In this document: positions 24,757-33,219 of the stretch, in pieces
How the letters are laid out: the number at the start of each line of letters is the position of its first letter
Numbering within the stretch: position 1 is the first letter of the stretch
NCBI GenBank assembly: GCA_900769615.1
Contig: CAAGHH010000017.1
Coordinates: 1-55,070, forward strand
Direction: 5' to 3'
Source of the DNA: Selenomonadales bacterium
GTDB lineage: Bacteria; Bacillota; Negativicutes; Selenomonadales; Selenomonadaceae
Length of the DNA: 55,070 nucleotides
Program-made: the position numbers and the translations under genes
The notes under the pieces: model-generated
Databases searched by the model: none
The model's input: only the letters and a program-made list of their open reading frames with translations
Told to the model about the DNA's origin: nothing

Positions 24757-25974
24757 ATGACAGAAGCAGAATTTGTTAACCGGTTGCAAAATATTCAGGC
24801 TAGAGTTTTTATAGTTGGCGGCTGGGTGCGGGATTATTTGCGCGGGCAAAAACCTCATGATAAAGATTATATGGTTGCCGGTATAACCGAAAGAGATTTT
24901 CAAAAGGCTTTTCCCGAGGCTCGCAAGACGGGCAAGTCTTTTCCAGTGTATTTGCTAAATATTGCGGGCAATACTTGTGAAGTAGCTTTTGCGCGCAAAG
25001 AAAAGAAAACCGGCCAGGGATATTTAGGCTTTAGCATTGATGCTGATGCCAGGGTTACACCAGCTGAGGATCTTTATCGGCGTGATACTACGATGAATAG
25101 TATAGCTATGGAGCTTCCTAATAAAATTATTTATGATCCGTATGATGGTCAAGCGGCTATTAAAGCTGAGGAAATAAGAGCAGTGTCAGCGCATTTTATA
25201 GAAGATCCGGTGCGGGCACTTAGAGCTTCGCGGCAAGCAGCGGAATTAGGCTTTACAATAAGTGATGCAACTTATGAATACATGCGTCAATGCCAAAATG
25301 AACTGGCTAGCGAACCTGCTGAGCGTAAATTTAATGAATTGAGACGGGCACTTAAAACAAAACAGCCTTCGGTTTTTTTTAGAGCATTGCAGCGGGCTGA
25401 TTTATTGACCGTGACTTTTCCAGAGCTTGCTGCGCTTATAGGCAAAACCCAGCCCAAGGAATATCATCCCGAAGGTGATGCATTTGAACATACAATGCTG
25501 GTACTTGATAAAGTAGCGGCGGCAAATGATTCACTGTTAGCAAGATTTTGTGCCCTTACGCATGATCTTGGCAAAGGCAGGACCCCAGAAGCGATGCTGC
25601 CACATCACTATGGTCATGAGCAAACTGGACTAGCGGTAATAAAAGCTTGGAATGAGCGGATGACCCTGCCAAAGGATTGGCTGCAAGGCAGCTTGTTTGT
25701 AATTAGCCAGCACATGCGAGCACCAAGACTAAACAAAGCTAGTAAAATTGTTGATTTATTGATGGCTATTGATAAATCAGTGCTGAGTATAGCCGAATTT
25801 AATGCGGTTATTTTAGCCGATAACCATAGCTTGCCCCCATATTTAGTCCGAGCTGAGGAAATATTGTCAAAGCTAAAAGCAATTAATGGCAGTCAGGCGC
25901 CAGCTGGGCTAGCAGGCAAAAAAATAGGTGAATGGCTGCGGACAGCAAGAATAAATACCTTTCAAAAGCTTTAG
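24757..25974 (+). CDS. cca: Multidomain CCA tRNA nucleotidyltransferase with HD domain
   Basis: The enzyme adds or repairs the tRNA 3'-CCA end. The 405-residue protein has the nucleotidyltransferase head VGGWVRDYLRG with metal-site DKD, then CEVAFARKEKKTGQGYLGF and RRDTTMNSIA, the EDPVRALRASRQAAELGF helix region, and an HD phosphohydrolase domain (LTHDLGKGRTP). The layout resembles the E. coli-type CCA enzyme with a C-terminal HD domain. The ATG at 24757 is preceded by GAGG. An upstream in-frame ATG (24709) lies inside the terminator loop and is rejected. Confidence 0.9.
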   Translation: MTEAEFVNRLQNIQARVFIVGGWVRDYLRGQKPHDKDYMVAGITERDFQKAFPEARKTGKSFPVYLLNIAGNTCEVAFARKEKKTGQGYLGFSIDADARVTPAEDLYRRDTTMNSIAMELPNKIIYDPYDGQAAIKAEEIRAVSAHFIEDPVRALRASRQAAELGFTISDATYEYMRQCQNELASEPAERKFNELRRALKTKQPSVFFRALQRADLLTVTFPELAALIGKTQPKEYHPEGDAFEHTMLVLDKVAAANDSLLARFCALTHDLGKGRTPEAMLPHHYGHEQTGLAVIKAWNERMTLPKDWLQGSLFVISQHMRAPRLNKASKIVDLLMAIDKSVLSIAEFNAVILADNHSLPPYLVRAEEILSKLKAINGSQAPAGLAGKKIGEWLRTARINTFQKL

Positions 25975-26062
25975 TGACGATTATGTGGCATATGAAAATA
26001 CCTGGTTATTGGGAAAAACATATTATTGCTGTTTGGTGTGCAAGAATCATGCTATTTATCCC

Positions 26063-26091
26063 TTTACATGGTATGGTTACTATGCTATACT
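26063..26091 (+). promoter_or_regulatory. Predicted promoter of the rimP-nusA-infB operon
   Basis: TTTACA (26063-26068), 17-base spacer, TATACT (26086-26091) with an extended TGC upstream. The 11-base core TATGCTATACT recurs exactly before rpsO and before the gene at 47175. Confidence 0.75.
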
Positions 26092-26120
26092 TTATAAAGT
26101 TAATTAAAGTATTTTATGCT

Positions 26121-26148
26121 AAAGAGTGGGTGCAAGCCCACTCTTTAA
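26121..26148 (+). promoter_or_regulatory. Hairpin in the rimP leader
   Basis: Perfect 11-bp stem TAAAGAGTGGG / CCCACTCTTTA (26121-26131 with 26138-26148) and a 6-base loop, about 25 bases after the predicted transcription start and 40 before rimP. There is no long T run, so it is more likely a leader stem than a terminator. The rest of the 214-base gap after cca shows no gene. Confidence 0.6.
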
Positions 26149-26188
26149 TCTTATGTTTGAAATACGATAAGGACAGGGGGGTGGCTGT

Positions 26189-26644
26189 ATGGCAGCAAAG
26201 AATATTGAAGAAGCGGTTGAACTAATCGCGCGCGATTTATTAGCCGGACAGGATATTATTGAGCTGGTTGATGTAGAATACGTCAAGGAGCATAAGGATT
26301 GGTATTTGCGGGTCTATATTGATAAGGCTGGCGGTATTGATATCGAAGATTGTCAGGAGCTTAGTGAGAAGCTGGAGGCTGAACTTGACGCTAAGGATGT
26401 AATTCCTGACAGCTATATTTTAGAAGTATCATCACCGGGGATTGACCGGGTGCTGCGCAAGCCGCGTGATTTGGTGCGGGAACAGGGCAAAGCAGTAGAT
26501 GTTACGCTTTACGCACCACTAGATGGCAAAAAAATGCTAACTGGTGTTTTGACTGATTTTGATGGTGAGGTATTAACACTTGATGGTGTGCAAAAAATCG
26601 AACTTTCGAAAGCAGCCCAGATCAGGTTACATATCGATTTTTAA
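26189..26644 (+). CDS. rimP: Ribosome maturation factor RimP
   Basis: RimP assists 30S subunit assembly. The 151-residue protein shows LVDVEYVKEHKDWYLRVYID, GGIDIEDCQELSEKLEAELD and the VSSPGIDRVLRKPRD motif, then an SH3-like C-terminal domain. GGGGGTGG precedes the ATG. It opens the classic rimP-nusA-rnpM-ylxQ-infB-rbfA order. Confidence 0.95.
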   Translation: MAAKNIEEAVELIARDLLAGQDIIELVDVEYVKEHKDWYLRVYIDKAGGIDIEDCQELSEKLEAELDAKDVIPDSYILEVSSPGIDRVLRKPRDLVREQGKAVDVTLYAPLDGKKMLTGVLTDFDGEVLTLDGVQKIELSKAAQIRLHIDF

Positions 26645-26677
26645 GGCGACAGCCTTATATATAGGAGGATTATAATT

Positions 26678-27820
26678 TTGGCAAGAAGAACAACCAAAGC
26701 GAAACCAAAGGATAATGGTCAGGAATTTTTAAACACGCTGCGTGAACTTAGCAAAGAGCGTGGCATTGACGAAGAAGTTTTGTTTGAAGCAATTGAAGCG
26801 GCTTTGATTTCAGCTTACAAGCGCAATTTTAGCTCAGCCCAGAATGTCCGGGTATCGCTTTCCCGTGATACTGGCGAATATAAAGTTTATGCCATAAAGA
26901 CGGTTGTTGAAGACGCTGAAGATGAGATTACGGAAATTTCGCTGGCACAGGCTAGAACGATAAAACCAGATTATGAAGTCGGCGATGTTATCGAGATTGA
27001 AGTAACACCAGCTAATTTTGGCCGTATTGCAGCACAGACAGCTAAGCAGGTAGTAGTACAGCGTATTCGGGAAGCTGAACGCGGTATTATTTACGAAGAA
27101 TTCCAGAGTCGTGAAGACGACATTATAACCGGTTTAGTACAGCGAGTAGAAAACCGCAATGTTTATATTGACTTAGGCAAAACGGAAGCTGTTCTTACGC
27201 CAGCTGAGCAGATTCCAACGGAGAGCTATGAGCATGGCGATCGTATTAAGGCCTATATTGTTGAAGTAAAAAAGACCAGCAAAGGCCCGCAGATAGTAGT
27301 TTCTCGCACGCATCCGGGACTTTTGAAGCGTTTGTTTGAATTGGAAGTACCAGAGATTCAGGAAGGTGTCGTAGAGATAAAATCTGTAGCGCGGGAGCCA
27401 GGCAATCGTTCTAAAATCGCAGTTTGGTCAAAGGATGAAGCTGTTGATCCAGTAGGTGCTTGTGTTGGTCATCGCGGACTGCGTGTGCAGGCTATTGTTG
27501 ATGAATTAGGCAGCGAAAAAATTGATATTGTAAAATGGAGTGAAGATCCAGCTAAGTTCATTGCTAATGCTTTGAGCCCGGCTAAGGTCGTTTCTGTAGC
27601 AGTCAATGAAGCTGAGAAGGTATCGAGAGTAGTAGTACCAGATTATCAATTGTCATTAGCTATTGGCAAAGAGGGTCAGAATGCAAGACTTGCGGCTAAG
27701 CTCACCAGCTGGAAAATAGATATTAAGAGTGAAACGCAGGCTGCTAGTGAACAACTCGATGAAAACATGAATGAAGTCGAAGTTGAGAGCGATGAGGCCT
27801 TTACAGCAGAAGGTGAATAA
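26678..27820 (+). CDS. nusA: Transcription termination/antitermination factor NusA
   Basis: NusA binds RNA polymerase and nascent RNA in pausing, termination and antitermination. The 380-residue protein has an N-terminal polymerase-binding domain, S1 domain (LVQRVENRNVYIDLGKTEAV, about 140-200), KH1 (CVGHRGLRVQAIVDELGSEK) and KH2 (LAIGKEGQNARLAAKLTSWK), with a short acidic tail and no extra C-terminal repeats, as usual in Bacillota. The start is TTG 26678, 9 bases after AGGAGG (26663-26668). Confidence 0.95.
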   Translation: MARRTTKAKPKDNGQEFLNTLRELSKERGIDEEVLFEAIEAALISAYKRNFSSAQNVRVSLSRDTGEYKVYAIKTVVEDAEDEITEISLAQARTIKPDYEVGDVIEIEVTPANFGRIAAQTAKQVVVQRIREAERGIIYEEFQSREDDIITGLVQRVENRNVYIDLGKTEAVLTPAEQIPTESYEHGDRIKAYIVEVKKTSKGPQIVVSRTHPGLLKRLFELEVPEIQEGVVEIKSVAREPGNRSKIAVWSKDEAVDPVGACVGHRGLRVQAIVDELGSEKIDIVKWSEDPAKFIANALSPAKVVSVAVNEAEKVSRVVVPDYQLSLAIGKEGQNARLAAKLTSWKIDIKSETQAASEQLDENMNEVEVESDEAFTAEGE

Positions 27821-27821
27821 A

Positions 27822-28103
27822 TTGAAAACGAGGAAAATACCCCAAAGGATGTGTCTAGGCTGCAATGAAAGCAAGCCGAAAAGGGAACTCATTCGCATTG
27901 TGCGCAGTCCGGAAGGCGAGTTTTCAATTGATGCCACTGGCAAAAAGCCAGGGCGTGGTGCTTATATCTGTCCTAAAGCGGAATGTTTAGCAGCTGCTCG
28001 CAAGAGCCGAGGTTTAGAACGTTCCTTTAAAAGTGTCGTTGATACCAAGGTTTATGATGAGCTGGAAATGCAATTAGCAAATCTAGCTAAGACTGAGGAA
28101 TGA
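27822..28103 (+). CDS. rnpM: YlxR/DUF448 RNA-binding protein (RnpM)
   Basis: This is a 93-residue YlxR-family protein, with RKIPQRMCLGCNESKPKREL and the GRGAYICP motif. B. subtilis YlxR was renamed RnpM as an RNase P modulator. TTG 27822 is chosen because the mature protein starts KTRKIPQRM and AAGGTG lies just upstream, inside the nusA stop region. A longer reading from 27771 overlaps nusA and has no ribosome site. Confidence 0.9.
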   Translation: MKTRKIPQRMCLGCNESKPKRELIRIVRSPEGEFSIDATGKKPGRGAYICPKAECLAAARKSRGLERSFKSVVDTKVYDELEMQLANLAKTEE

Positions 28104-28106
28104 AAC

Positions 28107-28424
28107 ATGGCAACAGTAGATGAGCGTATAACCAATCTTTTGAGCATGGCGCAAAGAGCCCGTTTAATAGTATCCGGTGCTTTTGCAGTAGAACAGGCTT
28201 TAAAGAAAAAACAGGCAGTATTTTTACTGATAGCAACTGATGCTGCCGCAGAAACTAAAAAAAATTATACTTTATTAGCAGATAAATATAAGGTTCCTTA
28301 TGCAGTGAGATTAGACCGAGAGACGCTTGGTACTTGTCTTGGCAAAGAATTTCGTGCAACAGCCGCACTCATTGATAAAGGCTTTGCTTTAAAACTGCGT
28401 CAGCTTATGGAGGAATCGCTATGA
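28107..28424 (+). CDS. ylxQ: L7Ae-family RNA-binding protein YlxQ
   Basis: The 105-residue kink-turn-binding type protein contains LLSMAQRARLIVSGAFAVEQAL and FLLIATDAAAETKKNY, matching the ribosomal L7Ae/L30e/YlxQ fold. Its cellular target is unknown. It sits between rnpM (3-base gap) and infB, the standard place for this gene. Confidence 0.92.
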   Translation: MATVDERITNLLSMAQRARLIVSGAFAVEQALKKKQAVFLLIATDAAAETKKNYTLLADKYKVPYAVRLDRETLGTCLGKEFRATAALIDKGFALKLRQLMEESL

Positions 28425-28444
28425 ATTAAATCGGGGGTGGATTA

Positions 28445-30904
28445 ATGTCCAAATACAGGGTTTATGAATTGGCTAAAGAATTCAATAAAGAAACAAAAGA
28501 AGTTATTGATGTTTTGAGAAAGAATAACTTTACAGCAAAGAATAATTTCAGCAGTGTCGGTGATGAAGAGCGCAATGCACTGAAGAAGTACTTTGAGAAG
28601 GGGGCTGCTCCAGTATTGGAAAAGAAAACTCAGCCGGCGAAAGCTAACGTAGAAAAAAATAATAAGCCAAAAGAACATAAAGAAAATAATGAAGCTAAGG
28701 CTAAAAAAGAAGCTTCGTCCAATAACGGCAGCAAAGAAAAAAAGAATAATGCTCAGCATGCAGACCATAATAAGCCAGCACAGCATAAAAATAATCACCA
28801 GCATGATAACGGCAGTCGCAAGGCTAATAATGCTGAACAGAGCAGTCGCAGTAATCGCAGTGAACGCAGCGAGCATAATGATAGAAACGAGCGCAACGAT
28901 AGAAATGAGCGCAATGAACGTCGCAATAACGATCGTCGCAACAATAATCGGAGTGAGCGTAACAATAACCGGGGTGAGCGTAATGGTCGTAACGATAAAA
29001 ACAATCGGGGGGACCGCAATAATCGCAAAGGACGCAATAATAAACGCAATGTGCAGCCAGCACCAAAAGTGGAAATTGCTCATCCTAAGCATATAAAGCT
29101 GCCTGAAAGCATTGCTGTTAAGGATTTAGCCTCCAAAATGAGTTATACGGCAGCAGAAGTCGTTAAAAAACTATTTATGATGGGCGTAATGGCAACTATC
29201 AATCAGGAAATAGATTTTGATACAGCAGCTTTAGTAGCTGCCGAATTTGGTGTAACCTGTGAGGAACTGCCACCTGATGTTGATCCGACGGAAATTCCGG
29301 AAATAGAAGATGATCCAAAATCTTTAAAACTGCGTCCGCCAGTAGTTACGGTAATGGGGCATGTTGACCATGGTAAAACTTCACTTTTAGACTGCATTCG
29401 CAATACGCATGTATCAGCGCATGAAGCTGGCGGTATCACGCAGCATATCGGTGCTTATCAGGTAAATTGCAAGGGCAAAAAGATAGTATTCCTCGATACA
29501 CCGGGTCACGAAGCGTTTACCGCTATGCGTGCGCGTGGTGCTCAGATAACGGATATTGCTATTTTGGTAGTAGCTGCTGATGATGGTGTTATGCCACAGA
29601 CCATTGAGGCTATCAATCATGCCAAATCAGCCAATGTGCCAATCATTGTTGCTATTAACAAGATAGATAAGCCGGGGGCTAATCAGGATCATGTAAAACA
29701 GGAACTTATGGAACATGGTCTGGTACCAGAAGAATATGGCGGCGATACGATTATGGTGCCGGTTTCAGCTAAAAAACAGCTGGGAATTGATGATCTTTTG
29801 GAAAATGTTCTTTTGGTAGCTGAAATTGAAGAATTAAAGGCTAATCCAAATCGAGAAGCTCGCGGTGTAATTGTTGAGGCAAAACTGGATAAAGGCCGCG
29901 GCTCGGTGGCAACGGTGCTGGTACAAAATGGTACGCTCCGCATTGGTGATTCAGTTGTTTGTGGCACTACCTACGGCAAAGTTAGAGCGATGGTTGATGA
30001 TCGTGGTAACAACGTAAAGAAAGCTGGTCCATCGGTTCCAGTTGAGATTTTGGGACTTAATGATGTACCGGCAGCTGGCGATATTTTGGCAGTATTAGAA
30101 GAAAAACAGGCGCGGTCAATCGCTGAAGCACGCATTGAGCGTCAGCGCAACAACCTTATCAAGAGCAAAAAGGTATCGCTTGATGCGCTGTTCAGTCAGA
30201 TTCAGGATGGTGAAATCAAGGATCTCAATATCGTAGTGAAAGCTGATGTTCAAGGTTCAGTTGAGGCGCTGTGTGCATCACTTTTAAAACTCAATAAAAA
30301 TGATGAGGTTCGGGTAAGCATCGTTCATTCGGGCGTAGGTGCTGTTAATGAATCCGATGTTATGCTGGCAGCTGCATCTAATGCTATCATTATTGCTTTT
30401 AACGTTCGTCCGGATGCTAATGCGCGTAAGGTAGCAGATAACGAAGATGTTGATATTCGTACCTACCGTGTCATCTATGATGCATTGAATGATGTAAAAG
30501 ACGCTATGAGCGGTATGTTAAAGCCCAAATATAAGGAAGTTATTCAGGGCCGTGTGGAAATTCGTCAGGTTATGAAATTCTCCAAAGCACTGGTTGCTGG
30601 TTCTTATGTTCTCGATGGCAAGATTTGCAACAATTCCAAGATTCGTATTATCCGTGATAATGTTGAAGTATTCGATGGTGAAATTGATTCGTTGCGTCGC
30701 TTCAAAGATGAAGTAAAAGAAGTCAATGCTGGTTACGAGTGTGGTATTTCAATCGTTGATTTCCGTGACTTTAAGGAAGGCGATATCATCGAAGCTTATA
30801 CGATGGAAGAAATTGCAACTGATATAAATGAGGCCAATAAAGCCGCTGCTAAAAAACGTCAGGCCGAAGCAGCGGCCGCTAAAGCCAATAATGAAAATGA
30901 ATGA
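28445..30904 (+). CDS. infB: Translation initiation factor IF-2
   Basis: IF-2 is a GTPase that brings initiator tRNA to the 30S subunit. It has an IF2_N domain at residues 1-50, a long polar linker (about 60-205) very rich in Asn, Arg, Lys, Glu and Ser, a second IF2_N-like domain (about 215-265), the G domain with P-loop GHVDHGKT at 305-312, DTPGHEAF and NKID, then domains II, III and IV. Length is 819 residues. The linker's simple repeats (RNDRNER type) are unusual in composition. GGGGGTGG precedes the ATG. Confidence 0.97.
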   Translation: MSKYRVYELAKEFNKETKEVIDVLRKNNFTAKNNFSSVGDEERNALKKYFEKGAAPVLEKKTQPAKANVEKNNKPKEHKENNEAKAKKEASSNNGSKEKKNNAQHADHNKPAQHKNNHQHDNGSRKANNAEQSSRSNRSERSEHNDRNERNDRNERNERRNNDRRNNNRSERNNNRGERNGRNDKNNRGDRNNRKGRNNKRNVQPAPKVEIAHPKHIKLPESIAVKDLASKMSYTAAEVVKKLFMMGVMATINQEIDFDTAALVAAEFGVTCEELPPDVDPTEIPEIEDDPKSLKLRPPVVTVMGHVDHGKTSLLDCIRNTHVSAHEAGGITQHIGAYQVNCKGKKIVFLDTPGHEAFTAMRARGAQITDIAILVVAADDGVMPQTIEAINHAKSANVPIIVAINKIDKPGANQDHVKQELMEHGLVPEEYGGDTIMVPVSAKKQLGIDDLLENVLLVAEIEELKANPNREARGVIVEAKLDKGRGSVATVLVQNGTLRIGDSVVCGTTYGKVRAMVDDRGNNVKKAGPSVPVEILGLNDVPAAGDILAVLEEKQARSIAEARIERQRNNLIKSKKVSLDALFSQIQDGEIKDLNIVVKADVQGSVEALCASLLKLNKNDEVRVSIVHSGVGAVNESDVMLAAASNAIIIAFNVRPDANARKVADNEDVDIRTYRVIYDALNDVKDAMSGMLKPKYKEVIQGRVEIRQVMKFSKALVAGSYVLDGKICNNSKIRIIRDNVEVFDGEIDSLRRFKDEVKEVNAGYECGISIVDFRDFKEGDIIEAYTMEEIATDINEANKAAAKKRQAEAAAAKANNENE

Positions 30905-30942
30905 TTCGCTATTAAAATCTTTTAATAAAGGAGGCGTGTAAA

Positions 30943-31323
30943 ATGGGTCAGCTGCGTGTAGAAAAAGTTCAAGAGCTTATGAAGCAGGAAGTAAGCCAAA
31001 TTATTTTAAGAGAACTCAAAGATCCGCGCATTGGTTTTGTGACGGTGACTTCAGTTGAGTGTACCGGTGATTTGCGTGAGGCTAAAATATATGTAAGTCT
31101 CATGGGAAATGAGCAGCAGGTAAAAGACTGCTGGGCAGGACTCACGAGCAGCCTCGGGTATATTCGCCGTGAAATAGGCAAGCGTATAAGACTGCGTTTC
31201 ACGCCGGAAATATCCTTGGCAATAGATAAATCGCTTGATTATAGTGCGCATATTCAAGAACTTTTGCTTAAAATCAAGGCTGAGGAAGCTACTAAAGATA
31301 CTCAAGCTAAAATTGAGGAGTAA
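30943..31323 (+). CDS. rbfA: Ribosome-binding factor A
   Basis: RbfA is a KH-fold factor for 16S rRNA 5'-end maturation. The 126-residue protein shows RVEKVQELMKQEVSQII, LKDPRIGFVTVTSVECTGD and LRFTPEISLAIDKSLDYSAH, all family hallmarks. AAAGGAGGCG precedes the ATG. nrnA follows after 8 bases. Confidence 0.96.
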   Translation: MGQLRVEKVQELMKQEVSQIILRELKDPRIGFVTVTSVECTGDLREAKIYVSLMGNEQQVKDCWAGLTSSLGYIRREIGKRIRLRFTPEISLAIDKSLDYSAHIQELLLKIKAEEATKDTQAKIEE

Positions 31324-31331
31324 AAAAACAA

Positions 31332-32303
31332 ATGAAAATTTCATTGAGAGAAGCTGCTGATGAGCTTTGGCAAGCCAGCAGCGTAGTCATAACCTCGCAT
31401 CAAAATCCCGATGGCGATGCTATTGGTTCAGCGCTAGGTCTGATGCATTTTTTGCAAAGTCTAGGTAAGAAAGTGACTGTTCTCATCGATGATGATATCC
31501 CGGCAATATTTTCCGTATTGCCGGGATATGAGCTTATAGGCAAAGTTACTAGTGAAACAGCTATTAAGGCTGATTTATTAGTGGCACTTGATGTAGACTT
31601 AGATCGTATTGGCAGAGCAGCTGAAGTTGTAAAAACTAGGCGTCCCATATTAAATATTGATCATCATGTAACCAATGCCGATAATGATGCTAAAAAGCTC
31701 TATCTCGATGGAACATGCGCGGCAACTGCCGAAATAATTTATCAGCTGATAATTGAGCTTAGAAAAAAACCTGATGCGGCGGTCGCTATGGCGCTTTATA
31801 CTGGGATAGCTACTGATTGTGGCTGGTTTAGATATTCTAATACGACCCCTGATACTTTAAAAATCGCAGCAGATCTATTAGCTGCTGGCGCTAAACCTAG
31901 TGATATTTCTGAGGCTTTGGAGCAGAAGCCTTATGACAGAGTGAAAAGTCTGGCTGCGGCTATGGGGCAGATTGAATTGTTTCATGACAAGCGGGCAGCA
32001 GGTGTTTTTCTTGACTTTGCTGCTATGGAAAAACTTGAACATACTGATGGCTTAATTGATATGATCAGGGTCATTGAAGGCACGGATATAGCCGTTGTCA
32101 TGAAGGAAAAAGAACTAGGCAAAAGCAGGGTTAGTATGCGCTCAAAAGGTTTAGATGTCACTAAAATAGCAGTGAAATTTGGTGGCGGTGGTCATATAAG
32201 GGCTGCAGGCTGTGCAATAGAAAAAAATTTTTCTGAGGCCAAGCAGGAGCTCATAGCTGCTATAGATGAAGCTTTAGATGCAGCGCAGGAGGAAAGAGTG
32301 TGA
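31332..32303 (+). CDS. nrnA: DHH-family oligoribonuclease / pAp phosphatase
   Basis: The 323-residue DHH-DHHA1 phosphoesterase has the metal motifs HQNPDGDAIGSALGL, ALDVD and NIDHHVTN, and the DHHA1 glycine motif GGGGHIRAAG. NrnA degrades short RNA oligonucleotides and 3',5'-pAp in B. subtilis; some relatives act on cyclic dinucleotides. Position between rbfA and truB is standard in Bacillota. Its stop overlaps the truB start. Confidence 0.93.
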   Translation: MKISLREAADELWQASSVVITSHQNPDGDAIGSALGLMHFLQSLGKKVTVLIDDDIPAIFSVLPGYELIGKVTSETAIKADLLVALDVDLDRIGRAAEVVKTRRPILNIDHHVTNADNDAKKLYLDGTCAATAEIIYQLIIELRKKPDAAVAMALYTGIATDCGWFRYSNTTPDTLKIAADLLAAGAKPSDISEALEQKPYDRVKSLAAAMGQIELFHDKRAAGVFLDFAAMEKLEHTDGLIDMIRVIEGTDIAVVMKEKELGKSRVSMRSKGLDVTKIAVKFGGGGHIRAAGCAIEKNFSEAKQELIAAIDEALDAAQEERV

Positions 32304-33187
32304 CCAAAGATTTAAGCGGTTTTATTAACATACTAAAACCACCTGGGATGACTTCGCATGATGTTATCGGTTTTGTGCGCAAAGTATTGCACATAAAAAG
32401 AGTCGGTCACGCCGGAACTTTGGATCCAGCCGCTGCTGGAGTGTTGCCGGTAGCGGTAGGTCAGGCAGCGCGTTTAATAGAATATCTGGAGTTAGCGGAT
32501 AAGGTTTACCGGGCAGAAATTCAATTAGGAATTGCAACTGATAGTGGTGATGATACTGGTGCTGTTATTGCTGAACTCGACGACTTTAAACTGCCAAGTA
32601 AAGCTCAGCTGGAAACGATTTTAGCTGGGTTCAAAGGGACGATAAAGCAGCAGCCGCCAGCTCATTCTGCGATAAAGATAAATGGTAAGCGGGCTTGTGA
32701 TTTATTGCGACAGGGAAAAGCTGTTACGATGCCAACTCGAGAAGTGACGATAAAAGAGCTTGAATTATTAGCAATTAATCAGCTTCACCGGACGCTTTTA
32801 ATAGACGTAGCTTGTTCTAAGGGAACCTATATCCGTTCGCTCTGCCGTGATATTGGTGAAGCCTTAAAAATCCCTGCTACTATGGCATTTTTAGTTCGGC
32901 AGCAGGTGGGAGACTTTTCGTTAGCTGATGCAGTTACGCTAGAAGAATTAGCTGATTGTGGTGCGCAGGCTTTGTTAGATCCGGCAAAATTTTTAAATCA
33001 TTTGGAGCGCTACGATTTAGCATCAGCAAGAGAAAAAGCTTTTCGCAATGGTCTTGGTACTGGTGAACGGCAGCATATTCCTAAGAGCGATATTTTGCGG
33101 GTTTATGTTGGTGACAGATTTATTGGTATTGGCCGCTATGACAGGTTAAAAGCGGAAATCGTTCCAGTAAAGGTTTTAGGTAATTAA
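32300..33187 (+). CDS. truB: tRNA pseudouridine-55 synthase
   Basis: TruB makes pseudouridine 55 in the T loop of tRNAs. The 295-residue protein has GFINILKPPGMTSHDVIGFV, the catalytic-Asp motif GHAGTLDPAAAGVLP, and the KGTYIRSLCRDIGE segment. The GTG at 32300 overlaps the nrnA stop (GTGA); AGGAGG (within GCAGGAGGAAAG) precedes it. Confidence 0.96.
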   Translation: MTKDLSGFINILKPPGMTSHDVIGFVRKVLHIKRVGHAGTLDPAAAGVLPVAVGQAARLIEYLELADKVYRAEIQLGIATDSGDDTGAVIAELDDFKLPSKAQLETILAGFKGTIKQQPPAHSAIKINGKRACDLLRQGKAVTMPTREVTIKELELLAINQLHRTLLIDVACSKGTYIRSLCRDIGEALKIPATMAFLVRQQVGDFSLADAVTLEELADCGAQALLDPAKFLNHLERYDLASAREKAFRNGLGTGERQHIPKSDILRVYVGDRFIGIGRYDRLKAEIVPVKVLGN

Positions 33188-33219
33188 GTTAGTGTATCAA
33201 TTAGGAGAAGTTTTCGTCT

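Noticed and set aside
25932..26225. 97-residue frame spanning the end of cca and the rimP leader
   Set aside because: It crosses the promoter and hairpin of the rimP operon and overlaps both genes.
26643..26656. AAGGC/GCCTT stem between rimP and nusA as a terminator
   Set aside because: Only five pairs and no T run; the genes are almost certainly co-transcribed.
28442..29092. Long minus-strand open frame of 216 residues opposite infB
   Set aside because: It mirrors the low-complexity Asn/Arg linker of IF-2, giving a biased Ile/Ala/Thr-rich translation. There is no ribosome site and several other frames are open in the same place.
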